Assembly: GCA_963803085.1 (NCBI GenBank)
Contig: CAWDLE010000029.1
Coordinates: forward strand, 23,694 to 87,693
Origin: JACVRW01 sp963803085
Lineage (GTDB): Bacteria > Actinomycetota > Thermoleophilia > Solirubrobacterales > Thermoleophilaceae
Direction of reading: 5' to 3'
Length of the DNA stretch: 64,000 nt
In this document: positions 24,680 through 34,995 of the stretch, one piece after another
Layout: each line of letters opens with the position of its first letter
Position numbering within the stretch: the stretch's first letter is position 1
The notes under the pieces: model-generated
Told to the model about the DNA's origin: nothing
Database searches by the model: none
The model's input: the letters and a program-made list of their open reading frames with translations, nothing else
Position numbers and translations under genes: made by a program

Positions 24680-25381
24680 CTAGTTGGCGGGCTGGTTCGT
24701 CACGTGGTTGCTTGGAATGTACGTGACGCTGTACAGAAGCCGTGCGCCGTGATACGTGCAGCCGAACTTGGCCACCTCGCGCAGATCCTCGAGCGCGAAC
24801 TGCTCCAGGCTCTTCGGCGGCTCGCAGCTGCCCTTCGGCCTCGAGGAGCGCCACCAGTTCGACCGCGCCAGGTTCGTGGCGAGCAGCGGCGCCCAGGTGG
24901 GCACCGTGAGCGCGATCCAGTTGCCCTTCTTGACCGGGATCGGCCGGTCGAAGGCGAAGGTCGGCTTGGACCCGAAGTAGGAGTCGAGCACGAAGCGGTC
25001 CGACTGGTTGATCAGCCGGTGGTCCAAGCGCTTCTTGCGAGTGCTGCCGCGCCGCAAGACCGAGATGCGCGCGGTGGACGGTGTGCCGAAGTTGTCCTCG
25101 AAGAAGCTGATCTCCTCGGCCGTCGGCTTCGCGAGCTGGACCGTGAAGGCCACCAGAACGCCGTCCCGGCGGATGTAGAACGGGTTCTCGGGTCCGCCCG
25201 AGGAGCGGCCCTGGTAGCCCGTCATCCTCACGGCCGCCACGCACGGCGCCTCGGTCGTGCCGGGACAGTTGAGCGCCGCGGCATCGGCCGTGCCGCCCAG
25301 CTCGACGATGCGGGCGGATGCGCTCGACGGCAGCGCCACGGCGGCCGCGAGCACGCAGATGAGCATGAGCATGCGCTTCAT
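24680..25381 (-). CDS. secreted protein of unknown function
   Basis: A 233-residue protein with a clear signal peptide (MLMLICVLAAAVALPSSASA, cleavage near 24) and four cysteines that could form two disulfides (CPGTTEAPC, CEPP, CTYHG). The body has long stretches likely to be beta sheet (VLVAFTVQLAKP, GNWIALTVPTWAP). No enzymatic motif is visible. It is followed on the same strand by nothing closely linked. Confidence 0.65.
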   Translation of the reverse strand: MKRMLMLICVLAAAVALPSSASARIVELGGTADAAALNCPGTTEAPCVAAVRMTGYQGRSSGGPENPFYIRRDGVLVAFTVQLAKPTAEEISFFEDNFGTPSTARISVLRRGSTRKKRLDHRLINQSDRFVLDSYFGSKPTFAFDRPIPVKKGNWIALTVPTWAPLLATNLARSNWWRSSRPKGSCEPPKSLEQFALEDLREVAKFGCTYHGARLLYSVTYIPSNHVTNQPAN

Positions 25382-25433
25382 TACCGGGGTACCAACACCG
25401 GATTTCGCCTAAGTTGCGGCGGTCGGGCGGGCC

Positions 25434-25652
25434 TCACTTGTACCGGTAGGTGATTCGCCCACGGTCCAGGTCGTACGGCGACAGTTCGATCTTGACCCTG
25501 TCGCCGGGCAGGATGCGGATGTAGTGACGGCGCATCTTGCCTGAAATATGGCCTAGGACCTCATGCCCGTTGTCGAGCTGGACCTTGAACATCGTGTTCG
25601 GGAGGGCCTCGAGAATCTCGCCCTCCATCTCAATCTTCTCTTCCTTGGGCAC
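25434..25652 (-). CDS. infA: translation initiation factor IF-1
   Basis: A 72-residue OB-fold protein of exact family length (KIEMEGEILEALPNTMFKV, GHISGKMRRHYIRILPGDRV, RGRITYRYK). It binds the ribosomal A site during initiation. It stands alone behind a cold-shock gene, 15 bases after its stop, rather than in the usual rpmJ-rpsM ribosomal cluster. Confidence 0.97.
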   Translation of the reverse strand: MPKEEKIEMEGEILEALPNTMFKVQLDNGHEVLGHISGKMRRHYIRILPGDRVKIELSPYDLDRGRITYRYK

Positions 25653-25667
25653 AGGCGTGTCGGGCGC

Positions 25668-25871
25668 CTAGATGGCGCGGACGTTCACCGCCTTGGGACC
25701 CTTGTCGCCGTCTTCTTCCTCGTATTCGACCTTCGAGTTCTCGGCCAGCGACTTGAAGCCCTGTCCGTCGATCCCCGTGTAGTGAACGAAGAGGTCGCGA
25801 TCGCCGTCATCAGGCGTAATGAAGCCGTAGCCCTTCTCGTCGTTGAACCATTTGACGGTTCCGGTAGGCAC
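25668..25871 (-). CDS. csp: cold-shock protein
   Basis: A 67-residue cold-shock domain with RNP1 (KGYGFITP) and RNP2 (DLFVHYTGI) RNA-binding motifs. The GTG start at 25871 is chosen because AGGAAGGGG lies eight bases before it and because the family begins with xTGTVKWFN. The longer open frame (to 25940) adds residues unlike the family. It acts as a single-stranded RNA/DNA chaperone and is closely followed by infA. Confidence 0.93.
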   Translation of the reverse strand: MPTGTVKWFNDEKGYGFITPDDGDRDLFVHYTGIDGQGFKSLAENSKVEYEEEDGDKGPKAVNVRAI

Positions 25872-26019
25872 GTGGATTGCCCCTTCCTGCGTGTGCCCGG
25901 CCGGTCTTGCGCTCGCGACTCGGTACCACGGCACCTGCATGTTTCTACTACGTCGGCTTGCGCCGACCCTGACGGCACCACGCTACCAGCCGTGACCGCC
26001 GGAAGGCCATGAGAATGGG

Positions 26020-26791
26020 CTACGCGCCCTCGAAGGTCGCCTTCCCGGGACCCTCGGCGAGGAACGTCTCCACCGCCTGCCGCAGGTCGCTGGTCTCGAA
26101 CAGCGGAGCGCCGATCGCGGCCGTCACGTCGTCCGCCCCTCGCACGCCGTGCTCGAGGAACGCCCGCACCACCCGCTTGGTCGCGTGGTGGGCGCGTGTG
26201 GGGCCCGCGGCGAGCCGCTGCGCGAAGCGCAGCGAGGAATCCGCCAGCTCCGCGTCCGGCAGCACGCGGTTGACCACATTCCAGCGCTCGAGTGTCGGCG
26301 GCGTCGTAGAGGCCGCCGCTCATCACGAGCTCGCGCGCCCGGGCGGGACCCGCGCGCTCAGCGATCCGCTGGGTGCCGCCCATCAGCGGCGTGAGCCCGA
26401 TCACAGCCTCCACGAGCCCGAACTGCGCCGACTCACCCGCCCAGATCATGTCGCAGGCCAGCGACAGCTCCAGGCCGGCCGTGAGGCAGAGGCCCTGCAC
26501 GGACGCGAGCGTCGGGAACGGCAGCTCCTCCATGCGATGTGTGATCGCGAGCAGGTCCGCGGTGAGCTGCGTGGCGTCGGACTCGGACAGGCCCTTGAAG
26601 ACCTTCACGTCCACGCCGCCGGTGAAGTACTTCCCCTCCGCGCGCACCAGCAGGGCCCTGCAGCCATCGGTCTGGTCGAGCCCGGCGAGGATGTCGTCCA
26701 CCATCTCGCCGTCGAACAGGTTCAGCGGCTGGTTGTCGATCACGAGGACGCCGAGGTCCCCGTCTCGTTCCAGCCTGGCGCGCTCAGCCAC
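26020..26791 (-). pseudogene. enoyl-CoA hydratase/isomerase, single-base frameshift
   Basis: Residues 1 to ~165 (ATG at 26791) form the N-terminal crotonase fold, with KYFTGGVDVK and the oxyanion/acid region EAVIGLTPLMGGTQRIA. The remainder (NVVNRVLPDAELADSS to AEGPGKATFEGA) is in a different frame. The switch is near 26290-26305, where one extra base is needed; the total of 772 bp is 3n+1. Both halves look undamaged otherwise, so this is either a very recent mutation or a sequence error. If intact, the enzyme would hydrate enoyl-CoA thioesters. Confidence 0.8.
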
Positions 26792-27194
26792 CGCGGAGCT
26801 GCGCCGCGACCTCGGCCAGCTCGCCCTCCTCGGGCTGGAGCGGCTGGCCCGGCAGCCGGAGCGGATCGTCGTCGTAGCGCGGGATCACGTGCACGTGAAA
26901 GTGGAAAACGGTCTGCCACGCCGCCGGCTCGCACGAGTTGAGCAGGTTGATGCCGTCGCAGTCGAGCGCGTCTCGCATGCGAAGGGCCAGCCGCTTGGAC
27001 GCGGCGATCGTGTGCGCGAGGTCCTCCTCCGGCGCCTCGTAGAGATTCCTGGAGTGGTTGCGCGGGATCACGAGCGCGTGCCCGCGGGTCCACGGGTTGA
27101 GGTCCATGAAGGCGATCGTGTGCTCGTCCTCCTGGACCACCTCGGCCGGCAGCTCGCCCGCCACGATCTTGCAGAAAATGCAGTCGTCTGGCAT
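26784..27194 (-). CDS. HIT-family nucleotide hydrolase
   Basis: A 136-residue histidine-triad protein. The zinc-like CIFCK motif at residues 5-9 is typical of bacterial HIT members, and the catalytic triad HFHVHVIPR lies near 98-106. It would hydrolyse or transfer nucleoside phosphoramidates. Its 3' end overlaps the start of the hydratase gene by eight bases, and it begins 11 bases after the CorA stop. Confidence 0.95.
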   Translation of the reverse strand: MPDDCIFCKIVAGELPAEVVQEDEHTIAFMDLNPWTRGHALVIPRNHSRNLYEAPEEDLAHTIAASKRLALRMRDALDCDGINLLNSCEPAAWQTVFHFHVHVIPRYDDDPLRLPGQPLQPEEGELAEVAAQLRGG

Positions 27195-27205
27195 GGCCGG
27201 TCAGC

Positions 27206-28177
27206 CTACAGCCAGCCCGAGCGCTTGAGGCGGTAGTAGAGCATCGAGCAGATCGCGAGCATGAGAAGCAGCACCCCCGGATATCCCAGCTCCCACCTGA
27301 GCTCCGGCATGTGATCGAAGTTCATGCCGTAGATGGCCGCGATTGCCGTCGGCACAGCGGCGATCGCCACCCAGGCTGAGATGCGCCGAACATCATCGTT
27401 CTGGCGCACTGCCACCTGCGCAAGGTTCGCCTGGAGCGAGCCGCTCAGCAGGTCCCGCATCGCGTCCAGTTGGTCGCGCGTGCGGATCAGGTGGTCGTTG
27501 ACATCGCGGAAGTAGGTGCGGATCTCCGGATGTATCTGTCCGTAGTGGCCCTCCGAAAGCCGCTCGATGGGATCCACCAGGGGGGCGGTGGCCTTGCGGA
27601 AGCCCAACACCTCGCGTTGGAGCCGATAGATGCGCTCGGCCGGATTCGTGCGCTCACCCGAGAACAACTGCTCCTCCACCTCGTCGATATCCGTCTCGAG
27701 CCCCTCGATAGCGGGCACGTAGTCGTCCACAACCCGGTCGAGGATCGCATGCAGCACCGCGCCGGGACCGTGCTTGAGGCGGCGCGGATTCTTCTCCAAG
27801 TCCTCCCTCACCGACGTCAGCGCGCTCGCCTCGCCATGGCGGACGGTGATGATGTAGTCATCGCCTAGGAAAACCAATACCTCGCCCAGCTCGATGACCT
27901 CAGTCGGATCGACGTAGCGCGCCGTCTTGAGCACGAGGAAGATCATCTCCTCGTAGACCTCCAGCTTCGGTCTCTGGTGAGCGTCGATCGCGTCCTCAAC
28001 GGCGAGGGGATGAAGGTTGAACTCGCGCTGGAGCGAGGCGAACTCCTCCTCGGTCGGCTCGTACAGCCCGATCCAGACGAACTTCCCAGGCTGATGCCGC
28101 TCGTCGTAGGCGTGCGTCAGGTCGACGTGGCCGTCGCGCCGCTTGCCGTCCTCGTAAATGGCGCAGTCGACGATCAT
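27206..28177 (-). other. corA: CorA magnesium/cobalt transporter module (possible separate gene)
   Basis: This marks the CorA part of the fused frame. An ATG at 28177 would give a normal-length 323-residue transporter: a large cytoplasmic alpha/beta funnel, the long pore helix (VRQNDDVRRISAWVAIAAVP), the GMN loop and the final helix (LLLMLAICSMLYYRL). If translated independently it would need initiation without a clear ribosome binding site, perhaps by readthrough or coupling. Confidence 0.6.
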
Positions 28178-29539
28178 CGCTTGGGATTGTGGCGGAGGGC
28201 TCCGGGCGAGATCGATCGCCTGCTGCCTGTCGCTCGCCTCTCCGGCGTAGGCGGCTTCCGCCAGCTCGGCGAGCAGGCGGCCCAACTCGGGGCCCGGCTC
28301 GATGCCGAGCTCCTCGGCCAGCTCGTCCCCTCGCACCGGCACCGGGGGTGGTCCCTTGCGCCGCCACTCGAGCGCCGCGGGCATCAGCTCCTCGGCGAGC
28401 TGGAGGTGAGCGTCGATCGCCCGCTCGGCGTTCTTGCCGCGGGTGGCGAGGCGGTCGGCCACCGACAGCAGCGTCACCTCCACCTCCACCGGCGACGTCC
28501 GCTCGAGGTAGCGGTAGACGGCGCGCCGGTCGAGCGGGCGCTCGTGGACCAGGAATCCGAGCACGAGGTGGTGACGGGTCACGGCCTCGAGGAAGCGGCA
28601 GAGGCGCTCGCTCATCCGGAGCCGGCGGCAGATCTCGCGCACCATCTCCTGGCCAAGCCGGTCGTGCCCCATGAACGTCACGCGGCCGTCCTCGCGCACG
28701 TGGTGGGTGGCGGGCTTGCCGATGTCGTGCAGCAGCGCGCCGAGGCGAAGCGCCTGACCGCGGGTGAGCTCGTCCGCCAGCGGGTCGTCCAGCACCTCGC
28801 GCAGCTCGCCGCTCGCCTCGTCCTCGAGCTCGATCAGCCGCTCCAGCACCTCGAGCGTGTGCCCGTAGACGTCCAGGTGGTGGTAGTGGCTCTGCTCGAC
28901 GTCATGGAGGGCCGCGAGCTCGGGAAGGACCGCGCGCACGAGGCCGAGCCGGTCCGCGAGGGCTAGCGCGTCCAGCGTGCGTGGAGCCACAAGGAGACGG
29001 CGCAGCTCCGCGAACACGCGCTCGCCGGAGGCCTCCCCCACGCGCGGCGCCGCCTCGGCGGTGAGGCGCTCCGTCTCGGGGTCGGGTGTGAAGCCGAGCT
29101 CGGCGGCGAAGCGCACCAGGCGCAGAGGGCGCAGGGCGTCGTTCTCGTAAGCGGCGCGGCCGAGCACCCGAAGCGTGCGGTCATCGAGGTCGGCCTGCCC
29201 GCCGAGTGGGTCGATGAGCTCGCCGGTCTGCGGCGTGGCGGCGGCGGAGCCGACCAGTGGCCGCGCCATCGCATTCACGGTGAAGTCGCGCTTGGCCAGG
29301 TCCTCCTCGATCGTCTCGCCCTGGAGGCGGGCGAAGTCGTACACGCGGCCGCCGCGCCTATCGATCACCCGCCACGCCCCGAAGGCCTCCGAGAGCTGGA
29401 ACACCGGCCCGCGCAGCTCGGCCGCGAGCTCGCGCGCCGCCCCCTCCGGGTCTCCCTCGACGGCGATGTCGATGTCCGTGACCTCGCGACCCAGGAGCTC
29501 GTCGCGCAGCGCTCCGCCGACTATCCAGGACGCGCTCAC
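27206..29539 (-). CDS. cca-corA: CCA tRNA nucleotidyltransferase fused in frame to CorA-type Mg2+ transporter
   Basis: One 777-codon frame with no internal stop. Residues 1 to ~450 are a CCA-adding/poly(A) polymerase-type enzyme: WIVGGALRDELLGREVTDID (nucleotidyl-transfer aspartates), RDFTVNAMA, and an HD domain (ALLHDIGKP, MGHDRLGQ). From residue 455 (MIVDCAIYEDG) it becomes a 323-residue CorA channel with the YGMNF selectivity motif and two C-terminal helices. These activities have no known link. An internal ATG at 28177 could start CorA separately, but no Shine-Dalgarno is seen before it. A lost stop codon or a sequence error are alternatives to a true fusion. Confidence 0.8.
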   Translation of the reverse strand: MSASWIVGGALRDELLGREVTDIDIAVEGDPEGAARELAAELRGPVFQLSEAFGAWRVIDRRGGRVYDFARLQGETIEEDLAKRDFTVNAMARPLVGSAAATPQTGELIDPLGGQADLDDRTLRVLGRAAYENDALRPLRLVRFAAELGFTPDPETERLTAEAAPRVGEASGERVFAELRRLLVAPRTLDALALADRLGLVRAVLPELAALHDVEQSHYHHLDVYGHTLEVLERLIELEDEASGELREVLDDPLADELTRGQALRLGALLHDIGKPATHHVREDGRVTFMGHDRLGQEMVREICRRLRMSERLCRFLEAVTRHHLVLGFLVHERPLDRRAVYRYLERTSPVEVEVTLLSVADRLATRGKNAERAIDAHLQLAEELMPAALEWRRKGPPPVPVRGDELAEELGIEPGPELGRLLAELAEAAYAGEASDRQQAIDLARSPPPQSQAMIVDCAIYEDGKRRDGHVDLTHAYDERHQPGKFVWIGLYEPTEEEFASLQREFNLHPLAVEDAIDAHQRPKLEVYEEMIFLVLKTARYVDPTEVIELGEVLVFLGDDYIITVRHGEASALTSVREDLEKNPRRLKHGPGAVLHAILDRVVDDYVPAIEGLETDIDEVEEQLFSGERTNPAERIYRLQREVLGFRKATAPLVDPIERLSEGHYGQIHPEIRTYFRDVNDHLIRTRDQLDAMRDLLSGSLQANLAQVAVRQNDDVRRISAWVAIAAVPTAIAAIYGMNFDHMPELRWELGYPGVLLLMLAICSMLYYRLKRSGWL

Positions 29540-30579
29540 CGGACCGGCTCGCGGCGGACCCTCGGCAGGAGGCCGGTCGTGACCTCGTAGTTGATCGTGC
29601 CCATTCGCCGCGCCACCTCCTCGGCAAGTATCCGCTCACCGCCCTGCGCGCCGATCAGGACCACCTCGTCGCCGACCTCCGCCACCGGCTCCGCGCCCAG
29701 CGCCACGGTCACATTGTCCATGCTCACCGTGCCCACGAGCGGGTGGCGGCGGCCGCCGATGAGGACGTCGCAGTCGTTCGTGAGCGCCCGCCGCCAGCCA
29801 TCGCCGTAGCCCACCGGCACGGTCGCCACCCAGGTGGCCTCCTTGGCTCGCCAGCGCCGCCCGTAGCCCACGCTCTCCCCCGGCTCGATGCGCCGCAACG
29901 ACGCCACCCAGGAGTGCAGAGACAGCGCCGGCTCGAGGCCGTGCGCGTCCGGATCCGCCTGGAACGGATCGAGCCCGTAGATCGCGACGCCGCAGCGCAC
30001 CATGTCGAAATGCGAGGCCGGCTCGCGCAGCGCCGCCGCGCTGTTCGCGGCGTGCACGAGGAGGTCGTCGCGGCCGACGTCGTCCACGAAGCGCCGGAAC
30101 TCCACCAGCTGCGCATTGAAGAGGTCATCTTCCGGCTCGTCGGCGGTCGCGAAGTGCGTCATCAGGCCAACGGTGTTGGGCGCTGCGGCCAGCCGCAGCG
30201 CCAGGTCGCGGTCTCTCGTGCCGAGCCGGCCCATGCCGGTGTCGAGCTTCACGTGCACGCGCGGGGCAATCTCGGCCACCTCCTCCGACCACGCCACCAC
30301 ATCCGCGCCGGCATCCACCGCCACTCGGAGCTCGTCCCGCGTGAGCGCCCCCATCACCAGGATGGGCAGGTCCGCGGCGAGCCCGCGCAGCTCGGCGGCC
30401 TCGGCGGCGGTGGCCACGGCGAGCCAGGTTGCGCCGCCGGCCAGGGCGGCGTCCACCACGAGACCGACCTCGTGCCCGTACGCGTTCGCCTTCACCACCG
30501 CGCAGAGCGGCTTCGGAAGTCTCGCGCAGTTGCGCTCGACTGCGCCTACGTCGATGCGAGCGAGCGCACGCTCGGTCAC
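29536..30579 (-). CDS. alr: alanine racemase
   Basis: A 347-residue fold-type III PLP enzyme that makes D-alanine for peptidoglycan. The PLP lysine is in AVVKANAYGH (near 30), the second catalytic residue (Tyr) in SVGYGRRW (near 240) and SMDNVTV follows near 290. The stop overlaps the CCA-enzyme start by four bases and its start overlaps the end of the CBS gene. It fits the surrounding cell-wall precursor cluster (glmS, glmM, nnr). Confidence 0.95.
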   Translation of the reverse strand: MTERALARIDVGAVERNCARLPKPLCAVVKANAYGHEVGLVVDAALAGGATWLAVATAAEAAELRGLAADLPILVMGALTRDELRVAVDAGADVVAWSEEVAEIAPRVHVKLDTGMGRLGTRDRDLALRLAAAPNTVGLMTHFATADEPEDDLFNAQLVEFRRFVDDVGRDDLLVHAANSAAALREPASHFDMVRCGVAIYGLDPFQADPDAHGLEPALSLHSWVASLRRIEPGESVGYGRRWRAKEATWVATVPVGYGDGWRRALTNDCDVLIGGRRHPLVGTVSMDNVTVALGAEPVAEVGDEVVLIGAQGGERILAEEVARRMGTINYEVTTGLLPRVRREPVR

Positions 30580-31034
30580 GCCGCCAGCGCGCCGAGCACG
30601 TCCAGGCGCGTGACCACTCCCACGAGGCGACCGTCCACGACCACCGGAAGGCGGTTGTGGCCACTCTCGTGGATCAGCCGGGCCGCCTCCTTCACGCTCG
30701 TGTCCGGACCGACCGTGTCGGGCTTGCGGGTCATCATGTCCGCGGCGCTGGAGGCGAATGCCTTGCGCAGGCGACCCTCGTAGCGGTGAAGCGACTCGAG
30801 GAACACCGTGCCGCCGAACAGGTTGATGTAGTGCGGGATGTGGAGGTCGCCCTGGTCGTCCGGGAGCACCATGTCGGCCTCGGTCACGATCCCGACGAGC
30901 TGACCGTCGGCGTCCACCACCGGCAGACCGGGCAGCTCGTGCTCGCGCAGTGCGGCCACGACATCCTCGACCGACGTGTCCGGCGACACGGTCACGGGGT
31001 TGGGGTCCATGATTTCGCTGATCGTGTCGGGCAC
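30576..31034 (-). CDS. CBS-domain protein
   Basis: A 152-residue protein of two CBS repeats separated by a ~35-residue insertion. The repeats are ISEIMDPNPVTVSPD..LVGIVTEADM and MTRKPDTVGPD..LVGVVTRLDVL. It belongs to a family of stand-alone sensors binding adenine nucleotides. It is coupled to alr by an ATGA overlap, and the hairpin element E2 lies just upstream of its start. Unlike the CBS protein at 14.8 kb it carries the insertion. Confidence 0.88.
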   Translation of the reverse strand: MPDTISEIMDPNPVTVSPDTSVEDVVAALREHELPGLPVVDADGQLVGIVTEADMVLPDDQGDLHIPHYINLFGGTVFLESLHRYEGRLRKAFASSAADMMTRKPDTVGPDTSVKEAARLIHESGHNRLPVVVDGRLVGVVTRLDVLGALAA

Positions 31035-31059
31035 GGGCGCGAGGTTATCGGAGCTTCGG

Positions 31060-31166
31060 GCGTTTACGACAGCGGTGAAGGGGCTGGTTTCCTTCGACCG
31101 TCCTGCTTAGGCTTGCGTATGCATGCTTTAGGCAGGACGGTCGCCTCCTTAGTGCTGTCGTTCGCT
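31060..31166. repeat. long-hairpin element E2
   Basis: The 135-base gap between nnrE-D and the CBS gene is nearly filled by a long palindrome. The inner stem is a perfect 12 bp, CGACCGTCCTGC (31095-31106) with GCAGGACGGTCG (31132-31143). The outer stem is a perfect 8 bp, ACGACAGC (31066-31073) with GCTGTCGT (31154-31161). Compared with E1, both stems differ in sequence yet stay paired. The end box GCGTTTACGACAGCGGTGAAGGGG is shared. Confidence 0.8.
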
Positions 31167-31169
31167 CGT

Positions 31170-32624
31170 TCAGCGGAGCGTCAGGCCGTGGGGCAACGCC
31201 TCGATCACGTCGCCGGCCATCACGTGGTCGGTCCCGACGCGCTCGGCCGCCGCGCGGGCCGCCAGCACGTGGGCGAGGGCGCCAAGGGCTGCCGCCTCGA
31301 AGGCGTCCAGGCCCTTGGCGAGCAGGGCGCCGATCAGGCCGGAGAGCACGTCGCCGGTGCCGGCCGTGGCGAGAGCCGGCGTCCCACCGGGGCTGATGGC
31401 GACCACACCGTCGGGCCGCGCAACGATCGTGTCGTCCCCCTTCAGGAGCACGACCGCTCCGCTCCGCTCGGCCGCCTCGCGGGCGTGCTCCAGGCGATGG
31501 GCCGCCACCTCCTCAGTGCTGATCTCGAGGAGGCGCCCCATCTCCGCCTCGTGCGGGGTCAGAACGGTGGCAGCGTCCCGCGAACGGAACAGCTCGAGCT
31601 GTCCCGCATGTGCGTTCAGGCCGTCGGCATCCACGAGCAGCGGCGCCTTCACGGCCGGCGCCACGCCGCGCGCGAACTCCTGGGCGCTTTCGGCACGGCC
31701 GATTCCGGGGCCGAGCACCACCGCGCCCGCGCGTTCGGCCATCTCCTCCACGTCGGCCACACCTGCGGGGGTGTGGAAGCCGTCGTCGTCCGGCAGCCCG
31801 CGGCTCATCTGCTCGAGCAGGCGCAGGGCCACGGTCTGCTGCACCGGACCGGGCACGGCCACCTGGACATAGCCCGCGCCTGCGCGCGACGCCGATCGCG
31901 CGGCCATGGTCGGTGCTCCCGTCAGCCCCACCGAGCCGCCGACGACCACCACGACGCCCGATTCGAACTTGGAGCCGCTCGGCGTCCGGCGCGGATACAG
32001 GTCGAGCACGCGCTCGCAGATCAGGCCGGCCCTGCTCGCTCCGGGCGCGCCGCGGGGTATGCCGATCTCGACCAGCTCCACGCGTCCCGCGTGCCCCTTG
32101 CCGGGGTTCACGTGGAGGCCGACCTTCGAGCCATGGAACGTGGCGGTCACGAGCGCCGACACCGCCTCGCCCTCCACCTCGCCGTTCGATGCGTTCACGC
32201 CGGACGGCACGTCGCAGGCCACCACCGCGGCGTCCTCCTGGTTGATCGCCCAGATCGCGGATGCAACCGGCTCGCGGGGCGACCCCTCGAACCCGGTGCC
32301 GAGCAGGGCGTCCACGACCACGCCGGAGCCCGCGAGCCGCTCGCGCTCGAACGGCTCGGTGCCATCGAGCACGTCGACCTCGTAACCGTCCTCGCGCAGG
32401 AGGCGCGCGGCCACCAGGCCATCGCCGCCGTTGTTCCCCTTGCCGACCACGATCCGCACGGGGCCGGCGGCAGCCACCGAGGCGGTGACCCGCGCGAGCC
32501 CGAGCCCCGCCCGTTCCATCAGGTCAGCCTCGGGCACGCCCTGCTCCTCGATGGCCCATGCGTCGGCGGCGCGCATTTCGGCCGCCTCGTAGAGCGGGTC
32601 CGTCCAGTCCGGGAGGGCACTCAT
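31170..32624 (-). CDS. nnrE-nnrD: bifunctional NAD(P)H-hydrate epimerase / ADP-dependent dehydratase
   Basis: A 484-residue metabolite-repair enzyme. The N-terminal YjeF epimerase domain (to ~200) shows GKGNNGGDGLVAARLL and CDVPSGV. The C-terminal ribokinase-like dehydratase has LVDADGLNAH, LTPHEAEMGRL, LLKGDDTIVA and the AGTGDVLSGLIGALL motif. It repairs hydrated NADH/NADPH. The ATG at 32624 overlaps the acpS stop (ATGA). The frame is open further upstream only because it runs antisense or out of frame through acpS and the hairpin array; that part is not real coding. Confidence 0.95.
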   Translation of the reverse strand: MSALPDWTDPLYEAAEMRAADAWAIEEQGVPEADLMERAGLGLARVTASVAAAGPVRIVVGKGNNGGDGLVAARLLREDGYEVDVLDGTEPFERERLAGSGVVVDALLGTGFEGSPREPVASAIWAINQEDAAVVACDVPSGVNASNGEVEGEAVSALVTATFHGSKVGLHVNPGKGHAGRVELVEIGIPRGAPGASRAGLICERVLDLYPRRTPSGSKFESGVVVVVGGSVGLTGAPTMAARSASRAGAGYVQVAVPGPVQQTVALRLLEQMSRGLPDDDGFHTPAGVADVEEMAERAGAVVLGPGIGRAESAQEFARGVAPAVKAPLLVDADGLNAHAGQLELFRSRDAATVLTPHEAEMGRLLEISTEEVAAHRLEHAREAAERSGAVVLLKGDDTIVARPDGVVAISPGGTPALATAGTGDVLSGLIGALLAKGLDAFEAAALGALAHVLAARAAAERVGTDHVMAGDVIEALPHGLTLR

Positions 32625-32974
32625 CGCAGGACCGCGACGGCGCCCGCCAGCTCGTCGGTGTGCGTGAGCGAGATCGCCAGCTCGCCGCCCAGCTCCGCCG
32701 CCCGGGCGGCGACGGTCCCGCTCAGCCGCAGCTCCGGGGCGGCATCGGTGGCCACCACCTCCACGTCGCGAAAGCTCCAGCCGGTGAGGCCGAGCGCCTT
32801 CGCCACGGCCTCCTTGGCGCAGAAGCGCGCCGCCAGGTGCATTGCCGGCCGCGCCCGACCCGCGGCGTACTCGCGCTCCGCGTCGGTGAACAGCCGCTCG
32901 GCCAGCCGCGGCCGCCGTTCGAGCGCGCGCTCGAAGCGCGCCACGTCGAGAAGGTCGATGCCCACGCCGCTCAC
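32621..32974 (-). CDS. acpS: holo-[acyl-carrier-protein] synthase
   Basis: A 117-residue phosphopantetheinyl transferase of the small AcpS type. Family motifs are GIDLLDVARFERAL (metal Asp) at the N-terminus, FCAKEAVAKALG near 51-62 and SLTHTDELA near 100. It transfers phosphopantetheine from CoA to acyl carrier protein. It starts with GTG at 32974 and overlaps nnrE-D by four bases. The repeat array A2 separates it from glmS. Confidence 0.93.
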   Translation of the reverse strand: MSGVGIDLLDVARFERALERRPRLAERLFTDAEREYAAGRARPAMHLAARFCAKEAVAKALGLTGWSFRDVEVVATDAAPELRLSGTVAARAAELGGELAISLTHTDELAGAVAVLR

Positions 32975-33000
32975 CGCGGCTGAACATACGCCATACCTGC

Positions 33001-33110
33001 GCAGCCGGCCGAGCCGGCTGCTTGGCCAACAACGCCATACCTGGCGCAGCCGGCCGAGCCGGCTGCTTGGCTAACAACGCCAGGCTGGCGCAGCCGGCCA
33101 AGCCGGCTGC
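33001..33110. repeat. three-copy hairpin array A2 (44-45-bp unit)
   Basis: Three units start at 33001, 33046 and 33090. Each has a perfect 9-bp stem and 3-nt loop (GCAGCCGGC-CGA/CAA-GCCGGCTGC) and a 23-24-base spacer (TTGGCCAACAACGCCATACC and variants). The array ends eight bases from the glmS stop codon, and a partial spacer copy precedes the first stem (to 32984). The spacer aligns with the reverse complement of the A1 spacer (TTGCCCAACGGCGGGCATAG), but the stems differ. Confidence 0.9.
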
Positions 33111-33118
33111 TTGGCGAA

Positions 33119-34986
<1,868 letters not shown>

Positions 34987-34995
34987 GAAGAGATT

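Noticed and set aside
25872..25940. Longer cold-shock protein starting at 25940
   Set aside because: The family start and a strong ribosome site are at 25871; the extra residues do not resemble the family.
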